Origin: UBA6136 sp964344495
GTDB taxonomy: Bacteria; Pseudomonadota; Gammaproteobacteria; Methylococcales; Methylococcaceae
Reading direction: 5' to 3'
NCBI GenBank assembly: GCA_964344495.1
Contig: CAYFNI010000061.1
Span: forward strand, 1 to 14,010
Length of the DNA: 14,010 nucleotides
Made by a program: the position numbers and the translations under genes. The notes under the pieces were generated by a model. The model was not told where the DNA came from. It worked only from the letters and a program-made list of their open reading frames with translations, and did not search any database. Below, in pieces: positions 12,886 to 14,010 of the stretch. Numbering within the stretch: the first letter of the stretch is position 1; each line of letters begins with the position of its first letter.

Positions 12886-14010
12886 TCAGTGAGGTGTCGG
12901 AGCCGAGCGGGCTGCATCCGCATTGATCGGCGTGATGGATGCGATGGCTGCCACAGTGTTTTGTACCAGGGCTTCGACGGAAAAGTGATCCTTGATGCGG
13001 CGCCGGGCGTGTTGTCCAAGCGCCTGCCGATCAGTATCGGGCAGGGCGATCAGGGCCTCCCACGCCGCGGCCATGGCGGCGGCATCTCCGGGCGGCACGA
13101 TGCGTCCGCAGTCACCGACGATCCAGGCAGAGTCGCCGACATCGGTCACCACGCAGGGCACCGCGGCGGCCATGGCCTCGCCGATGACGTTGGAAAAGCC
13201 CTCACCGAAGCCGGAGGCGGATGTCAGGATATCCAGCGCTGCATAGACCGGACCTACATCGCTGCAGGCCTCTTGCCAGAGCACGCGCGAGGCGAGGCCT
13301 GATTGATCAGCCAACGACATCAGGTGTTGTTTGTAGGCGGGATCGCCGCTTCCCATGCAGACAAAACGCACGTCCGCATGCCGCTCAGCCAGAAGGGCGG
13401 CGGCGCGCAGGAAGGTAGGATGATCCTTCATGGGGTCGATGCGGCCGATAAGGCCGATGAGGATCTCGGCATCGGAGACCTGCCATTCGGTCCGGAGTGC
13501 CCGCCTTGCCTCGGCGTCAGGGCGAAAGCGCTCTATGTCAATGCCGTTGGCAACCACCTGTATTCGGCTAGCTGGAAACCCCTGGCTGATATGGTAGTCC
13601 CGCCCGCTGCGCGAATTGGCAATGACCAGATCGGCCCAGCGTGACAGCAGGCATTCCAGGCGGAAGCTGAGCCGGGACAGATGATCGTAACGCCGGAGGT
13701 CGAGATTGGAGGCCCTCACCCCCATGACGACCTTCATGCCGGGACAGAATGGCCTTAGGAGCAGGCTCAGGCTGTTCGGCACGGTCAGGTACCCATGCAG
13801 AACGGCGGGACGCTGGGTGCGGACAAATCGGATCAGATCCATGATGAAGGACAGAATGTCCCAGCGGCCTTTCTTGGTGAAGTGATGAATCGGTACGCCG
13901 GCCTGCCCAAGATCGGACTCAAGTCCGCCACCGCCATAAAACACCGCCACCTGAACCCGATAGCCGAGCGCATGCAGTCGGCTGGCCAGTAGAACCAGTT
14001 GCCGCTCCGC
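12886..14010 (-). CDS. GT4-family glycosyltransferase (partial, N-terminus off the right edge)
   Basis: The visible 374 residues are nearly the whole of a GT4 glycosyltransferase; the frame stays open to the window edge, and only the first few residues before the AERQLVLLASRLHALGY motif seem to be missing. In relatives this motif reads GGAERQL and lies about 15 residues from the start. Further landmarks are LHGYLTVPNSLSLLLRPF, VVMGVRASNLDLRRYD, NSRSGRDYHISQGFPASRIQVVANGID, LIGLIGRIDPMKDHPTFLRAA, and the E-X7-E motif in FGEGFSNVIGEAMAAAVPC, then VGDCGRIVPPGD. An internal GTG at 13948-13950 would give a truncated fold and is rejected as the start. It is followed after 4 bases by the membrane-protein gene and is the first visible gene of the cluster, which continues to the right. 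It is a paralogue-like relative of the GT4 at 10267-11412. Its sugar donor is unknown. Confidence 0.92.
   Translation of the reverse strand, partial: AERQLVLLASRLHALGYRVQVAVFYGGGGLESDLGQAGVPIHHFTKKGRWDILSFIMDLIRFVRTQRPAVLHGYLTVPNSLSLLLRPFCPGMKVVMGVRASNLDLRRYDHLSRLSFRLECLLSRWADLVIANSRSGRDYHISQGFPASRIQVVANGIDIERFRPDAEARRALRTEWQVSDAEILIGLIGRIDPMKDHPTFLRAAALLAERHADVRFVCMGSGDPAYKQHLMSLADQSGLASRVLWQEACSDVGPVYAALDILTSASGFGEGFSNVIGEAMAAAVPCVVTDVGDSAWIVGDCGRIVPPGDAAAMAAAWEALIALPDTDRQALGQHARRRIKDHFSVEALVQNTVAAIASITPINADAARSAPTPH

Noticed and set aside
12882..13019. An N-terminal extension of the membrane protein overlapping the GT4 gene
   Set aside because: It would overlap the upstream glycosyltransferase by over 130 bases and adds a basic, non-membrane segment; the ATG 4 bases after the GT4 stop is simpler.

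Overview
The window looks like chromosomal DNA from a GC-rich gammaproteobacterium. The grounds are a SUF operon led by an Rrf2/IscR-like regulator, an mtnB-mtnD-mtnC methionine-salvage operon in pseudomonad-like order, a YcbB/LdtD-type L,D-transpeptidase near a YcbK/MepK-type peptidase, and a Gram-negative surface-polysaccharide cluster. I cannot name the genus. No tRNA, rRNA, CRISPR array, IS element or phage gene was seen. Coding density is high and no gene-free stretch exceeds 300 bases.

Layout. Positions 1-1295 (minus strand) hold the start of a suf operon: an Rrf2-family regulator, then sufB, which runs off the left edge. The regulator's promoter carries an imperfect inverted repeat over its -35 element, which fits autoregulation by an IscR/SufR-like protein. 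The divergent gene at 1533-3197 (plus) encodes an exported L,D-transpeptidase that makes 3-3 cross-links or related bonds in peptidoglycan. Facing it on the minus strand are a small unrecognised acidic protein (3234-3425) and a Tat-exported M15-like (DUF882) murein endopeptidase (3517-4110).

Positions 4403-6248 (minus) form mtnB-mtnD-mtnC, three consecutive steps of 5'-methylthioadenosine salvage. The genes are joined by two 4-base ATGA overlaps. A well-formed sigma70-type promoter overlaps the stop codon of the upstream yceI-family gene (6306-6869), so the operon probably has its own start.

Positions 7064-14010 (minus) are part of a surface or exopolysaccharide cluster. In order of transcription it holds a GT4 glycosyltransferase (cut by the right edge), a polytopic membrane protein, a second and related GT4 glycosyltransferase, an AsnB-type amidotransferase and a third GT4 glycosyltransferase. 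Two of the junctions are ATGA overlaps and one is a 4-base gap, so these genes are very likely co-transcribed. They would build and amidate an oligosaccharide on the cytoplasmic face, with the membrane protein perhaps acting as a GT-C-type transferase or polymerase.

I found no clear sign of a wholly new system. The most useful leads are the small acidic protein beside the endopeptidase, the unassigned membrane protein in the polysaccharide cluster, and three regulatory structures: the sufR operator, the mtn promoter inside yceI, and a perfect hairpin early in mtnD.
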